Origin: an uncultured Clostridia bacterium
GTDB lineage: Bacteria; Bacillota; Clostridia; Christensenellales; Maliibacteriaceae
Reading direction: 5' to 3'
NCBI GenBank assembly: GCA_934613185.1
Contig: CAKTSO010000005.1
Location: 1 to 33,024, forward strand
DNA: 33,024 nt
Part shown: in pieces, positions 22,329 to 29,500 of the stretch
Layout: each line of letters begins with the position of its first letter
How positions within the stretch are numbered: position 1 is the stretch's first letter
Translations under genes and position numbers: made by a program
The notes under the pieces: model-generated
Told to the model about the DNA's origin: nothing
Seen by the model: only the letters and a program-made list of their open reading frames with translations
Databases searched by the model: none

Positions 22329-23468
22329 ATGGAACTGGACGAACTTCGCAGCCAGATCAACGGCATCGACGAAGAACTGATCGATCTTTTCCGCCGCCGC
22401 ATGGACGTCGCCGCCGGGATCGCCGAATATAAAAAAGAGCATCATCTGCCCGTGTACGATCCCGCGCGCGAACGCGACGTGCTGGCGCGGGTCAGCGCGC
22501 TTGCCGGAGAGGACATGGAGGGCTATGCGCGCGTGCTGTTTTCGACGCTGTTCGACCTTTCCCGCGCGTATCAAAACGGCAAAAGCGACCACTCCTGCGA
22601 GCTGACCGATCGCATCGCCGCCGCGCTTTCTTCCACGCCGCAGCTTTTCCCACAGCGCGCGGTCGTGGCCTGCCAGGGCGTGGAGGGCGCGTATTCGCAG
22701 CTTGCCTGCTGCAAAATGTTCGACGCGCCGAGCATCATGTACTGCAAGTCCTTCGAGGGCGTGTTCCAGGCCGTGCAAAGCGGGCTTTGCCGCTTCGGCC
22801 TTTTGCCGATCGAAAACAGCTCCTACGGCTCCGTCGGCGCGGTGTACGATCTGATGCGCAATTACAACTTCTCCATCGTCCGCGCGATGAAGCTGCATGT
22901 GGATCACTGCCTGCTTGCAAAGCACGGCACGACGCTTGAAGACGTGCGCGTGATCTATTCGCACGAGCAGGCCATCGGCCAGTGCAGCGAATTTTTGGCC
23001 AAACTGCCGAACGCAAAGGTCGTCGCCTGCACCAACACCGCCGAGGCCGCGCGCATGGCGTCCGAATCGACGGAAACCGGCGTCGCCGCCATCGCGTCGC
23101 ACACCTGCGCCGCGCTCTACGAGCTTTCGACGCTCGCCGAGCACATTCAAAACCGCGAAAACAACTACACGCGCTTCATCTGCATCACGCGCGAGCTTGA
23201 AATTTACCCCGGCGCGAACAAGATGTCGCTCATGTTCTCCCTGCCGCACACGCCCGGTTCGCTTTACCGCACGATCGCGCGCTTCGCGGCGCTCGGGCTG
23301 AACATCACGAAACTGGAGAGCCGCCCCATCCCGGGCCGCGACTTCGAGTTCATGTTCTACGTCGACGTGGACGCCTCCGCGCTGTCGCCCGACGTCATGC
23401 AGCTTCTTGGCGAAATGGCGCAAAGCGGCGAGACGTTCACGTTCCTCGGCAACTACGCCGAAGTCTAA
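22329..23468 (+). CDS. pheA: bifunctional chorismate mutase / prephenate dehydratase (P-protein)
   Basis: Makes prephenate from chorismate and then phenylpyruvate for phenylalanine. The 379-residue protein has three parts. The AroQ-type chorismate mutase helices occupy residues 1-90 (MELDELRSQINGIDEELIDL). The prephenate dehydratase spans about 110-285, with GVEGAYSQLA, LPIENSSYGSVGAVYDLM and the catalytic TRF in NYTRFICI. The C-terminal ACT domain (about 298-379) contains LESRPIPGRDFEFMFYVD; the ESRP element is the phenylalanine-binding signature, so feedback inhibition by Phe is expected. The start at 22329 follows AAGGAGAAG. The 61-bp gap after aroC contains a TATAAT (22280-22285) without a matching -35. 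Confidence 0.95.
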   Translation: MELDELRSQINGIDEELIDLFRRRMDVAAGIAEYKKEHHLPVYDPARERDVLARVSALAGEDMEGYARVLFSTLFDLSRAYQNGKSDHSCELTDRIAAALSSTPQLFPQRAVVACQGVEGAYSQLACCKMFDAPSIMYCKSFEGVFQAVQSGLCRFGLLPIENSSYGSVGAVYDLMRNYNFSIVRAMKLHVDHCLLAKHGTTLEDVRVIYSHEQAIGQCSEFLAKLPNAKVVACTNTAEAARMASESTETGVAAIASHTCAALYELSTLAEHIQNRENNYTRFICITRELEIYPGANKMSLMFSLPHTPGSLYRTIARFAALGLNITKLESRPIPGRDFEFMFYVDVDASALSPDVMQLLGEMAQSGETFTFLGNYAEV

Positions 23469-23488
23469 CTTCCCGAAAGGAAACGATT

Positions 23489-24703
23489 ATGCGTTACGGT
23501 CTGATCGGAAACCCGCTGGGTCACAGCTGGTCGCCGCGCATCCATGCGCTTTTGGGCGACTACGACTACCGCGCCTACCCGCTGGAAGAAAACGAGATCG
23601 CCGCGTTCCTTGCCAAAGAGGATCTCGGCGGCCTGAACGTCACCCGGCCCTATAAAAAAACGGTCATCCCTTATTGCGCCGAGATTTCCGGCGCGGCACG
23701 CGAGATCGGCAGCGTCAACACGCTCTGCTTTACAAATCGCGGCATCGTCGGCTACAACACCGACTGCGACGGCTTTTTCGCCATGGCAAAGCGCGCGGGA
23801 ATCGATTTTAAGGATAAAAAGGTCGTCATTTTGGGCACGGGCGGCACGATGCTCACGGCGCGCTACTGCGCGAAAACTGCGGGCGCGCGGGAAATCGTCG
23901 TCGTCTCCCGCAGCGGCGAGGACAATTACGAGAACATCGCCCGCCACCGCGACGCGGACATTCTCGTCAACACGACGCCCGTGGGGATGTTCCCCGACAA
24001 CGGGCGCGCGGCATTGTCGCTCGACGTCTTCGACCGACTGTGCGGCGTGATCGACGTGATCTACAACCCCATGCGCACGGCGCTCGTGCAGGACGCGATG
24101 CGCCGCGGCATCCCCGCGACCGGCGGGCTCTTCATGCTCGTCGGGCAGGCGATCGTCGCCTCGGAGCATTTTTTGAACGTCAAATACGACGCGGACACGA
24201 TCGACCGCGTCTTCCGCGCCGTGGAAAGCGACGTGGAAAACATCGTTCTGATCGGAATGCCCGGCTGCGGGAAATCGAGCGTCGGGCGCGAGCTTGCCGC
24301 GATCTCGGGGCGGGAATTCATCGATCTTGACGACGAGATCGCAAAGGCCGCGAAAATGCCCGTGCCCGACATCATCAACCGCTTCGGCGAGGCGCACTTC
24401 CGCGCGTTGGAAGCCGAAGCCGCGGCGCTGGCGGGCAAAAAAAGCGGCGTCGTGATCGCCTGCGGCGGCGGCACGCCTCTGTTTGAAGAAAACCGCCGCG
24501 CGCTGTCGCAGAACGGGCGGCTGATCCTGCTCGAGCGCGACCGAAATCTTCTGCCCACGGACGGGCGGCCGCTGTCGATCGATCTGGAGGCGCTCGAAAA
24601 GGCGCGCATGCCCGTGTATCTCGCCGCGGCGGACGATCGTGTCAAAAACAATCTTTCCGCCCGCGACACCGCGAAAAAAATCTGGGAGGCACACAAGGCA
24701 TGA
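23489..24703 (+). CDS. aroE-aroK: fused shikimate dehydrogenase - shikimate kinase
   Basis: A 404-residue two-domain enzyme catalysing consecutive steps: dehydroshikimate to shikimate (NADPH), then phosphorylation of shikimate (ATP). AroE part, residues 1 to about 245: GNPLGHSWSPRIHALLG with the shikimate-binding serines, LNVTRPYKK with the catalytic lysine, GSVNTL, NTDCDGF, the nucleotide loop ILGTGGTMLTA, and NTTPVGMFP. AroK part, from about 250: Walker A GMPGCGKSS, DLDDEI, FGEAHFR, ACGGGTP, the lid arginine in DGRPLSI, and RMPVYLAAAD. The linker is short (around VESDVENIVLIGMP), so both domains are contiguous in one frame with no stop or frameshift. Its stop overlaps the aroQ start (ATGA). 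Confidence 0.93.
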   Translation: MRYGLIGNPLGHSWSPRIHALLGDYDYRAYPLEENEIAAFLAKEDLGGLNVTRPYKKTVIPYCAEISGAAREIGSVNTLCFTNRGIVGYNTDCDGFFAMAKRAGIDFKDKKVVILGTGGTMLTARYCAKTAGAREIVVVSRSGEDNYENIARHRDADILVNTTPVGMFPDNGRAALSLDVFDRLCGVIDVIYNPMRTALVQDAMRRGIPATGGLFMLVGQAIVASEHFLNVKYDADTIDRVFRAVESDVENIVLIGMPGCGKSSVGRELAAISGREFIDLDDEIAKAAKMPVPDIINRFGEAHFRALEAEAAALAGKKSGVVIACGGGTPLFEENRRALSQNGRLILLERDRNLLPTDGRPLSIDLEALEKARMPVYLAAADDRVKNNLSARDTAKKIWEAHKA

Positions 24704-25134
24704 AAATCCTCGTCATCAACGGTCCGAACCTGAACATGCTCGGCATCCGCGAGCCCGCGCTATACGGGAATCGAAGCTACGACGCGCTGCTTTCCCTCAT
24801 CGGCGACCACTGCAAAAAGCGCGGCGTCGAGGTCGAGTTTTTCCAGTCCAATCATGAAGGCGCGCTCGTCGACCGCATTCAGGAAGCCTACGGCAACGTC
24901 GACGGCATCGTCATGAATCCCGCCGCCTACACGCACACGTCCGTCGCGCTTTTGGACGCGCTGAAGGCCGTCGCCATCCCGACGGTCGAGGTGCATATCT
25001 CCGACGTGTCCGCACGCGAGGATTTCCGTCAGGTCTCCTATGTGCGTCAGGCCTGCGTCGCCACGATCGCGGGCCGCGGCTTCGACGGCTATCTCGACGC
25101 GATCGACCTTCTGATCGCGCAGGAAAACGATTGA
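24700..25134 (+). CDS. aroQ: 3-dehydroquinate dehydratase, type II
   Basis: Third shikimate step: trans-dehydration of 3-dehydroquinate. The 144-residue protein is the small dodecameric type II enzyme. Seen: INGPNLNMLGIREPALYG with the catalytic tyrosine at residue 22, FFQSNHEGALVDRIQ, the substrate-binding NPAAYTHTSVALLDAL, and VEVHISDVSAREDFR with its conserved histidine. Last gene of the operon, translationally coupled to aroE-aroK by a 4-bp overlap and followed within 20 bp by a strong terminator. Confidence 0.96.
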   Translation: MKILVINGPNLNMLGIREPALYGNRSYDALLSLIGDHCKKRGVEVEFFQSNHEGALVDRIQEAYGNVDGIVMNPAAYTHTSVALLDALKAVAIPTVEVHISDVSAREDFRQVSYVRQACVATIAGRGFDGYLDAIDLLIAQEND

Positions 25135-25145
25135 ACCTCCAAAAG

Positions 25146-25176
25146 AAAAACGGATGCAGAGCTGCATCCGTTTTTT
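25146..25176 (+). terminator. terminator of the aro operon
   Basis: Stem AAAAACGGATGC / GCATCCGTTTTT around loop AGAGCT, ending in six T. The rest of 25177-25326 holds no gene and no clear terminator for the converging hydrolase gene. Confidence 0.9.
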
Positions 25177-25326
25177 ATTGGAAAAATCGGGCGGCGTTAT
25201 CCTTCCCGTCCCCCGCGCGCCAACGCAGCTTCTTCGGCGAAGCGCCGCGGACGTTCTCCCGCAAGGCCGCCGCGGAGCATGACCATGCGCGTTTTGTTTT
25301 CTTTCCCGGGTTCGAAGTATTTCGCG

Positions 25327-25926
25327 TTATCGTTTCACTTTCATCAGAAAATCGCAGCAGTCGTCCCCGCGGCCGAGCGTCTTCGTCCGATGCCAGACGA
25401 GGTTTTTATGAAGGTCGCCGTAGGTGATGTCGTCGCTGTCGCAAAAGCACGGGCAAAGCTCGGGGCAGCCGTATTTCACGCAGGCGTCGTGATAGGGGCA
25501 GCGTGTCATGTCGATGCGCCAGACGCCGCCCGAGGTTTGGATCTCATTCGCGGCAAAGCCCGCCGTCTCGCCGAAAAACTGCGGCGTCTTTTTGCGGAAC
25601 AGCTCCGGCACGCAGCGATACAATCCCGGGATATGCAGCAAAAATCGGATCGTCTTTTTGAGTTTCCACGCGCGCTTTTCCACAAAATCGTGAACAAGCT
25701 GCAACGCCTCCCGTTTCGGCATCACGCGCTGCAGCGTCTCATACGCCGCGATCCCCGGGAGGATCTGCCCGCGCAGATGGCGCTTTTGATCCTCCGACGC
25801 ATCCGCGTTGTCGTGCCAAAGCTCAGCCATTCGCGCGTCGAACGCGGCGTTCAGTTCCGCCGCCCGTTCCGGGAAGCGCCGCGCGACGCTCGCGCGGAAG
25901 TCTTTCGTCAAATAACATTCTTTCAT
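25327..25926 (-). CDS. L-2-amino-thiazoline-4-carboxylate hydrolase family protein
   Basis: A 199-residue protein. The C-terminal half carries the cysteine- and histidine-rich pattern RCPYHDACVKYGCPELCPCF followed by CDSDDITYGDLHKNLVWHRT and LGRGDDCCDF. This is the hallmark of the ATC hydrolase family, named for an enzyme that opens a thiazoline ring to yield cysteine derivatives. Most genomic members are of unproven activity. The N-terminal half is helical (ECYLTKDFRASVARRFPERA). The start at 25926 has GAGGGGGG just upstream; the longer frame overlaps the neighbouring gene. It follows the alpha/beta hydrolase gene by 29 bp and is probably cotranscribed with it. Confidence 0.78.
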   Translation of the reverse strand: MKECYLTKDFRASVARRFPERAAELNAAFDARMAELWHDNADASEDQKRHLRGQILPGIAAYETLQRVMPKREALQLVHDFVEKRAWKLKKTIRFLLHIPGLYRCVPELFRKKTPQFFGETAGFAANEIQTSGGVWRIDMTRCPYHDACVKYGCPELCPCFCDSDDITYGDLHKNLVWHRTKTLGRGDDCCDFLMKVKR

Positions 25927-25955
25927 CGTCGTCCCCCCTCGATTCCTTTGCAAGA

Positions 25956-26861
25956 TCACTTGCGCAAGATCGCCGTGATCTTTGCAAAATCCTCTCTTGC
26001 CTCTTTGAAATACGGCAGCATGCAGTAGCAATGCACCATTTTGGGCCGCGCCTGTGCCGTGTACGGAACGTCTGCGCGCTTGCACGCCGCCTCAAAATCG
26101 GGCAGCGCGCCGTAGAGAACTTCGTCCGCGCTGTAGAAAAACGAAATGTCGCCGACGCCCGAAAAATCGCCGCGCGAGCCGGAGATCATGTAATCGGGGA
26201 CGTCGGGATTTCCGTGGCGCATGAATTCCTCGACCAGCTCCATAAACGCGACGTCGATGGCGACGTCCCGCGCGTTCAACTCGTGCATTCGTTTTTTCTC
26301 TTCGTCGTTCCACGTCACCTCGCCCGGCGAGACCGCCACGATGTGCCGCGGCTGCGGCAGCGGCGCGTTTTGCGCGTTGTTGTGCGCCGCGATCCCGAGC
26401 GCCAGCGCCCCGCCCGAGGAAAAGCCGCATGTGCTGACGTTCCCGCCGCCGTAGCGCTCGATCATGCGGCGGTAGCATTCGTAGACCATGTCGTACGTTT
26501 TTGTGATACAATGCTCCGTGCAAAGCGGGTAAAACGGGAACCATACGTCGCAGCCCGACTCGCGGCAGAGCTTCCGCATGACGGGAAGATCCCCGCGGTC
26601 GGGGCCGATGACCATTCCGCCGCCGAAGAAATAGAGCACCGCGCGCTTTGCGGGCGCGGGGTTTTCCCGCACGATCAGACAGGGAAAGCCGCCGACGTCG
26701 ATCGTTTCGTAATGCGCCTTATGATCCGTCGGCACAAAGACGCCTCGATTTTTGTTCTGTTTTTCGATCACCTTCAAAATCTCGTCCTTCGGCAGCGCGA
26801 ACGCCCGTTTCGCACCGACGAGACGATACGCGCCGCGCAGCAGCGCCGCCGCAATGCTCAT
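25956..26861 (-). CDS. alpha/beta hydrolase (fold-3, HSL-like esterase family) with altered oxyanion motif
   Basis: A 301-residue cytoplasmic esterase- or lipase-like protein. Seen: the nucleophile elbow CGFSSGGALAL (GxSxG), a candidate acid in the YSADEVLYG region, and the catalytic histidine in KMVHCYCML. The oxyanion-hole motif, normally HGGG in this family, reads FFGGGMVIG here, so the leading histidine is replaced. The rest of the hole (three Gly) is intact, so activity is plausible. GGGGGAAG precedes the start. It is first of a pair with the ATC-hydrolase-like gene. Its leader contains a promoter-like sequence, a terminator hairpin and a GTTAG/CTAAC inverted repeat. The substrate is unknown. 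Confidence 0.82.
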   Translation of the reverse strand: MSIAAALLRGAYRLVGAKRAFALPKDEILKVIEKQNKNRGVFVPTDHKAHYETIDVGGFPCLIVRENPAPAKRAVLYFFGGGMVIGPDRGDLPVMRKLCRESGCDVWFPFYPLCTEHCITKTYDMVYECYRRMIERYGGGNVSTCGFSSGGALALGIAAHNNAQNAPLPQPRHIVAVSPGEVTWNDEEKKRMHELNARDVAIDVAFMELVEEFMRHGNPDVPDYMISGSRGDFSGVGDISFFYSADEVLYGALPDFEAACKRADVPYTAQARPKMVHCYCMLPYFKEAREDFAKITAILRK

Positions 26862-26886
26862 ACCGCTTCCCCCGATTCATCGTTTC

Positions 26887-26902
26887 GTTAGTTTTGGCTA
26901 AC
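26887..26902. promoter_or_regulatory. inverted repeat, possible operator
   Basis: GTTAG (26887-26891), TTTTGG, CTAAC (26898-26902), 26 bp before the hydrolase start. The half-sites recall boxes of metal-dependent DtxR-type repressors (TTAG...CTAA), but no regulator of that kind is in the window. A small RNA hairpin is equally possible. Confidence 0.35.
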
Positions 26903-26912
26903 TCATGTCGTT

Positions 26913-26941
26913 TTGAAAAACTGCCGATTCCCCGGCAGTTT
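26913..26941 (-). terminator. U-tailed hairpin between the truncated hydrolase and the intact one
   Basis: On the minus strand, AAACTGCCG / CGGCAGTTT (26918-26926 with 26933-26941) is followed by a T-run (TTTTTC). It can end transcription coming from the AraC gene, or, if the promoter at 26978-27006 is real, act inside the leader of the alpha/beta hydrolase. A second hairpin CGGCGC/GCGCCG lies at 26948-26965. Confidence 0.75.
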
Positions 26942-26977
26942 CCCCCTCGGCGCAGCAACGCGCCGAACGTCAGATTC

Positions 26978-27006
26978 ATTGTATCACTTTGTTTTTTGAT
27001 TGAAAA
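26978..27006 (-). promoter_or_regulatory. predicted promoter of the alpha/beta hydrolase pair
   Basis: Minus strand TTTTCA (27001-27006), 17 bp, TACAAT (26978-26983) with extended -10 TGA. Sequence 26963-26987 matches the promoter region 9296-9320 of the glyoxalase-fold gene at 23 of 25 positions (opposite strand). Confidence 0.5.
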
Positions 27007-27046
27007 CCCCGCGAAGAAATTCCGCTCGGCGCTTCATGATCGGCTT

Positions 27047-27433
27047 TCAAAATTCGGCACGCCGCGCGATGTCGTAGCCGTGCATCGCGCCTTTGATCTC
27101 GAACAATTGCACCGGCACGCCCGCGCCCCGCAGACGCTCGGCGAACGCCGCGGCCTCGTCGCGCAGACAGTCGAACTGCGCCGCCTCGATGTATGTCGGC
27201 GGAAAATCGGAGACGTCTTCCGCCTGCGCCGGCGACAAAAGCGCGCGTTCCGTGCCGCGCGGCGCCGTCTTTTCATTCGATTCATACATTTCGAAGTATT
27301 TTTCCATGTCTTCGCCGCTGCACATCGGCGGCTGCGTCATGCGCACGAAACGCGGCGAAAGCGGCGGATGCATGTGGGAATATTTCGCAAGTTCCGGCAA
27401 AAATTCATCCTTTTGTTTTCGTTTCCGTCGCAT
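27047..27433 (-). pseudogene. N-terminally truncated alpha/beta hydrolase
   Basis: The 128-residue frame matches only the C-terminal third of fold-3 hydrolases: LSPRFVRMTQPP, then FPPTYIEAAQFDCLRDEAAA (strand with the catalytic acid), then AERLRGAGVPVQLFEIKGAM with a following HGYD (catalytic His). The nucleophile serine, the oxyanion hole and roughly the first 170-200 residues are absent. The frame opens with a basic non-homologous MRRKRKQKDE. It begins 8 bp after the AraC stop and has GAGGCGG upstream, so it may still be translated, but cannot be a working hydrolase. A deletion joining the araC end to a hydrolase remnant is the simplest account. Confidence 0.72.
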
Positions 27434-27441
27434 AAGCCGCC

Positions 27442-28398
27442 TCACTTTAATTTTTCGGGCAGCGGGATCAGGATGCCGTTTTCGTCTCGCGTTTGCGGCG
27501 CGCTGCGAAGGCGGCGGTATTCGCCCGGCGTCATGCCCATCGAGCGGTGGAACACGGCGGAAAAATAGCTGGCGGAGGCAAACCCGCACGCCTCGGCGAT
27601 CTGCACGACGCTTGCGTCCGAATAAAGCAGCTGCCGCGCCGCCATGCTGACGCGGTATTCGTTCAAATAGCGCATCGGCGACATTTCGATGCCCGCCGCG
27701 AAGCAGCGCGTGCATTCCCGCTCGCTGACGCCGACGCTTTTTGCAATGTCCGCCACGCTCAGCGGTTCGGCAAAATGCCGCCGCACGAATTCCATCATGA
27801 TCTTGACGCGCTTCGTGCCGCCCTCGTCGCGAACATCGTCACCGCGGCGCAGCTCCATCGTGTCGCGCCACAAAAGCCGCCAGAAATCGCAAAGCTGCGC
27901 GCGGATGTCGAATTCGTAGCCCTCCCGTTCCTCCCGCGCCGTCTCGATCGTCTGCATCAAAATGTCGACCATGCGGATGTGCGTGTAGGAATCGGGGCGG
28001 ATGAGATAGGACTGGAGGCTGCGGCTGCGGCGGATGGGCATGAAGTATTTTTCTTCGTAAATGCTGCCGTACATGCCCGATAAAAGATGCATATCGAACA
28101 TATGATTATACGTCTCGCTCTCGCGCCGCTCGACGGAACGGCTCGTGTGCAGCACGTTCGTGTTGATAAAAAGCACGTCGCCCGCATGAAGAATATGCTT
28201 TTTCTGCCCCGCGCGATATTCGACCTCGCCCGCGACGACGCAGTTGACCTCGAAGACGGGATGCCAGTGCCACGGAACGGACCAGTCGGCGTACTGCTGA
28301 AGGCGGGTGCAGCGGCAGGTGTAGGGAAAGCGCACCTTGTCCATCGACAGGATCTCCCGCTGCTGCTCGTCCATATTGAAGTTGGTATATACGATCAT
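27442..28398 (-). CDS. AraC-family transcriptional regulator with N-terminal cupin
   Basis: A 318-residue DNA-binding regulator. The N-terminal cupin (about residues 30-105) shows WHWHPVFEVNCVVAGEVEYR and LHAGDVLFINTNVLH, a sugar- or small-ligand-sensing barrel. The C-terminal pair of helix-turn-helix motifs (about 215-312) shows PLSVADIAKSVGVSERECTR and VVQIAEACGFASASYFSAVF, ending MTPGEYRRLR. The start at 28398 follows GGAGGG. Regulators of this type usually control neighbouring carbohydrate or hydrolase genes; the truncated hydrolase directly downstream may have been its target. The ligand is unknown. Confidence 0.92.
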   Translation of the reverse strand: MIVYTNFNMDEQQREILSMDKVRFPYTCRCTRLQQYADWSVPWHWHPVFEVNCVVAGEVEYRAGQKKHILHAGDVLFINTNVLHTSRSVERRESETYNHMFDMHLLSGMYGSIYEEKYFMPIRRSRSLQSYLIRPDSYTHIRMVDILMQTIETAREEREGYEFDIRAQLCDFWRLLWRDTMELRRGDDVRDEGGTKRVKIMMEFVRRHFAEPLSVADIAKSVGVSERECTRCFAAGIEMSPMRYLNEYRVSMAARQLLYSDASVVQIAEACGFASASYFSAVFHRSMGMTPGEYRRLRSAPQTRDENGILIPLPEKLK

Positions 28399-28421
28399 GC
28401 GCCACCCTCCTTTTTTCAAAA

Positions 28422-28430
28422 AGTATAGCA
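28422..28430 (-). promoter_or_regulatory. extended -10 promoter of the AraC-family gene
   Basis: Minus strand TGC plus TATACT (28422-28427); no good -35 at 17 bp. Confidence 0.5.
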
Positions 28431-28579
28431 CAAAACCGCCCGAAGCACCCGTATTTTTGTCCGTATTTTGCTATGTATTTCCCTGTTTTTTGAAAAAACG
28501 CGATTTTCAAGGGGTTTTCAATCGATATTCGGTTATTTTTTCACGTCCGTAATTTAACAAATTGCGGCGTAAAAAGCAA

Positions 28580-28609
28580 TTGCCGACCAGGGGAATCCGA
28601 ACCTATAAT
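28580..28609 (+). promoter_or_regulatory. orphan promoter of a candidate small RNA
   Basis: TTGCCG (28580-28585), 18 bp, perfect TATAAT (28604-28609). No open reading frame starts downstream before the terminator at 28637-28679. The rest of 28432-28579 is AT-rich with T-runs and no gene that I can see. Confidence 0.55.
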
Positions 28610-28615
28610 AAGTAC

Positions 28616-28679
28616 AGAATTTATCTTATCCCCATTTACAGGACTGCGCCGCCTCTCCCAGCGCAGTCCTGTACTTTTT
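28616..28679 (+). ncRNA. candidate small RNA, about 64 nt
   Basis: Predicted from a complete promoter and a strong terminator only 64 nt apart, with no start codon and ribosome site between them. About 20 unpaired nt (ACAGAATTTATCTTATCCCC) precede a perfect 13-bp hairpin and U-tail. It lies between convergent-facing gene ends with no neighbour to serve. It may instead be a leftover of a decayed gene. Confidence 0.4.
28637..28679 (+). terminator. strong terminator hairpin downstream of the orphan promoter
   Basis: A perfect 13-bp stem TACAGGACTGCGC (28637-28649) / GCGCAGTCCTGTA (28661-28673), then CTTTTTC. On the minus strand it has no T-run. Confidence 0.8.
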
Positions 28680-28695
28680 CATTTTGGAGACGAGA

Positions 28696-28732
28696 AAGCC
28701 GCGGAAGCTCTTTTTCTTCCGCGGCTTCTTTT
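28696..28732. terminator. terminator of the acetyltransferase gene
   Basis: A perfect 12-bp stem AAGCCGCGGAAG (28696-28707) / CTTCCGCGGCTT (28716-28727). TTTCTC follows on the minus strand and CTTTTTC on the plus strand. Confidence 0.8.
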
Positions 28733-28767
28733 TCACTTGCGAAATATTTCCCGCGTTTCCCGGGAAA

Positions 28768-29289
28768 TCAATCGAGCGTTTTTTCAAGGCAGACGAGGCC
28801 GACGCCGCAAATGCCGTTGAACTCGCAGGGGACGATCCCCGCCTCCCGATAGCCCAGTTTATGATACAGCGCGCGGGCGGCGCGGTTTTTCTCATTGGTG
28901 TCCATGCGAAGAAACGGGCGGCCGGTCGCTTTCCCCATTTCCTCATAAAAATTCACAAATTCCGTGCCGCAGCCGCGGCCCTTCGCCGCGGGATCGACGA
29001 CGAGCGTGTGCAAAACGAGCACCTTGTCCTCCGGCGCGTCCTGCTCCCACGCGGCAAGCGCGTATTCGGCGACCTGGCGGGAATTGATGCGCGCCGCGGC
29101 CTTCACGCCATGATCGTCCAAAACGTAAAGCTCGCCGAGCGCGAGCGCTTCTTCCGCCGTCCGCCGCGTGGGATACACGCCGCGCTGCCAGCCGACGCAC
29201 GCGCGCCCCGCCTCCTCTTCATCCAGAATTTTATTGTAGATCGCTTCGACCGCGTCGATATCCGCCGCCGTCGCCTTTCGAATCCGCAT
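28768..29289 (-). CDS. GNAT-family N-acetyltransferase
   Basis: A 173-residue acetyl-CoA-dependent acetyltransferase. It starts MRIRKATAADIDAVEAIYNK, the common GNAT entry. Motif A is VLVLHTLVVDPAAKGRGCGT (R/QxxGxG as KGRGCGTE), and motif B is FLRMDTNEKNRAARALYHKL with the acetyl-CoA contact Asn. The C-terminal GYREAGIVPCEFNGICGVGL is typical of single-domain members. AAGGAGG sets the start at 29289; the longer frame runs through the promoter. Substrate cannot be predicted. Monocistronic, divergent from the SHOCT protein gene. Confidence 0.88.
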   Translation of the reverse strand: MRIRKATAADIDAVEAIYNKILDEEEAGRACVGWQRGVYPTRRTAEEALALGELYVLDDHGVKAAARINSRQVAEYALAAWEQDAPEDKVLVLHTLVVDPAAKGRGCGTEFVNFYEEMGKATGRPFLRMDTNEKNRAARALYHKLGYREAGIVPCEFNGICGVGLVCLEKTLD

Positions 29290-29335
29290 GACGCGTTTCC
29301 TCCTTATAAACATTGACTTTTTCGCTGTCTTTTTT

Positions 29336-29365
29336 AGTATAACAGCCCCACCGCCCCGTTCGCAA
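29336..29365 (-). promoter_or_regulatory. predicted promoter of the acetyltransferase gene
   Basis: Minus strand TTGCGA (29360-29365), 18 bp, TATACT (29336-29341) with extended -10 TGT. Confidence 0.55.
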
Positions 29366-29500
29366 TCATACATTTCATGTCGAAAATCGTGCATTTCGCG
29401 CCGATTTCGCCCCGTCGGTGCGCGGGACGGCTATACTGGCATTGTCGGCGCGAAAAGCGCCGCAGATTTTCGCGCAGGCGATCGACGAGGAGACGCGTCC

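Noticed and set aside
28616..28679. tRNA-like fragment in the hairpin before the GNAT gene
   Set aside because: No cloverleaf, no T-loop GTTCGA and a perfect stem with U-run; it fits a terminator.
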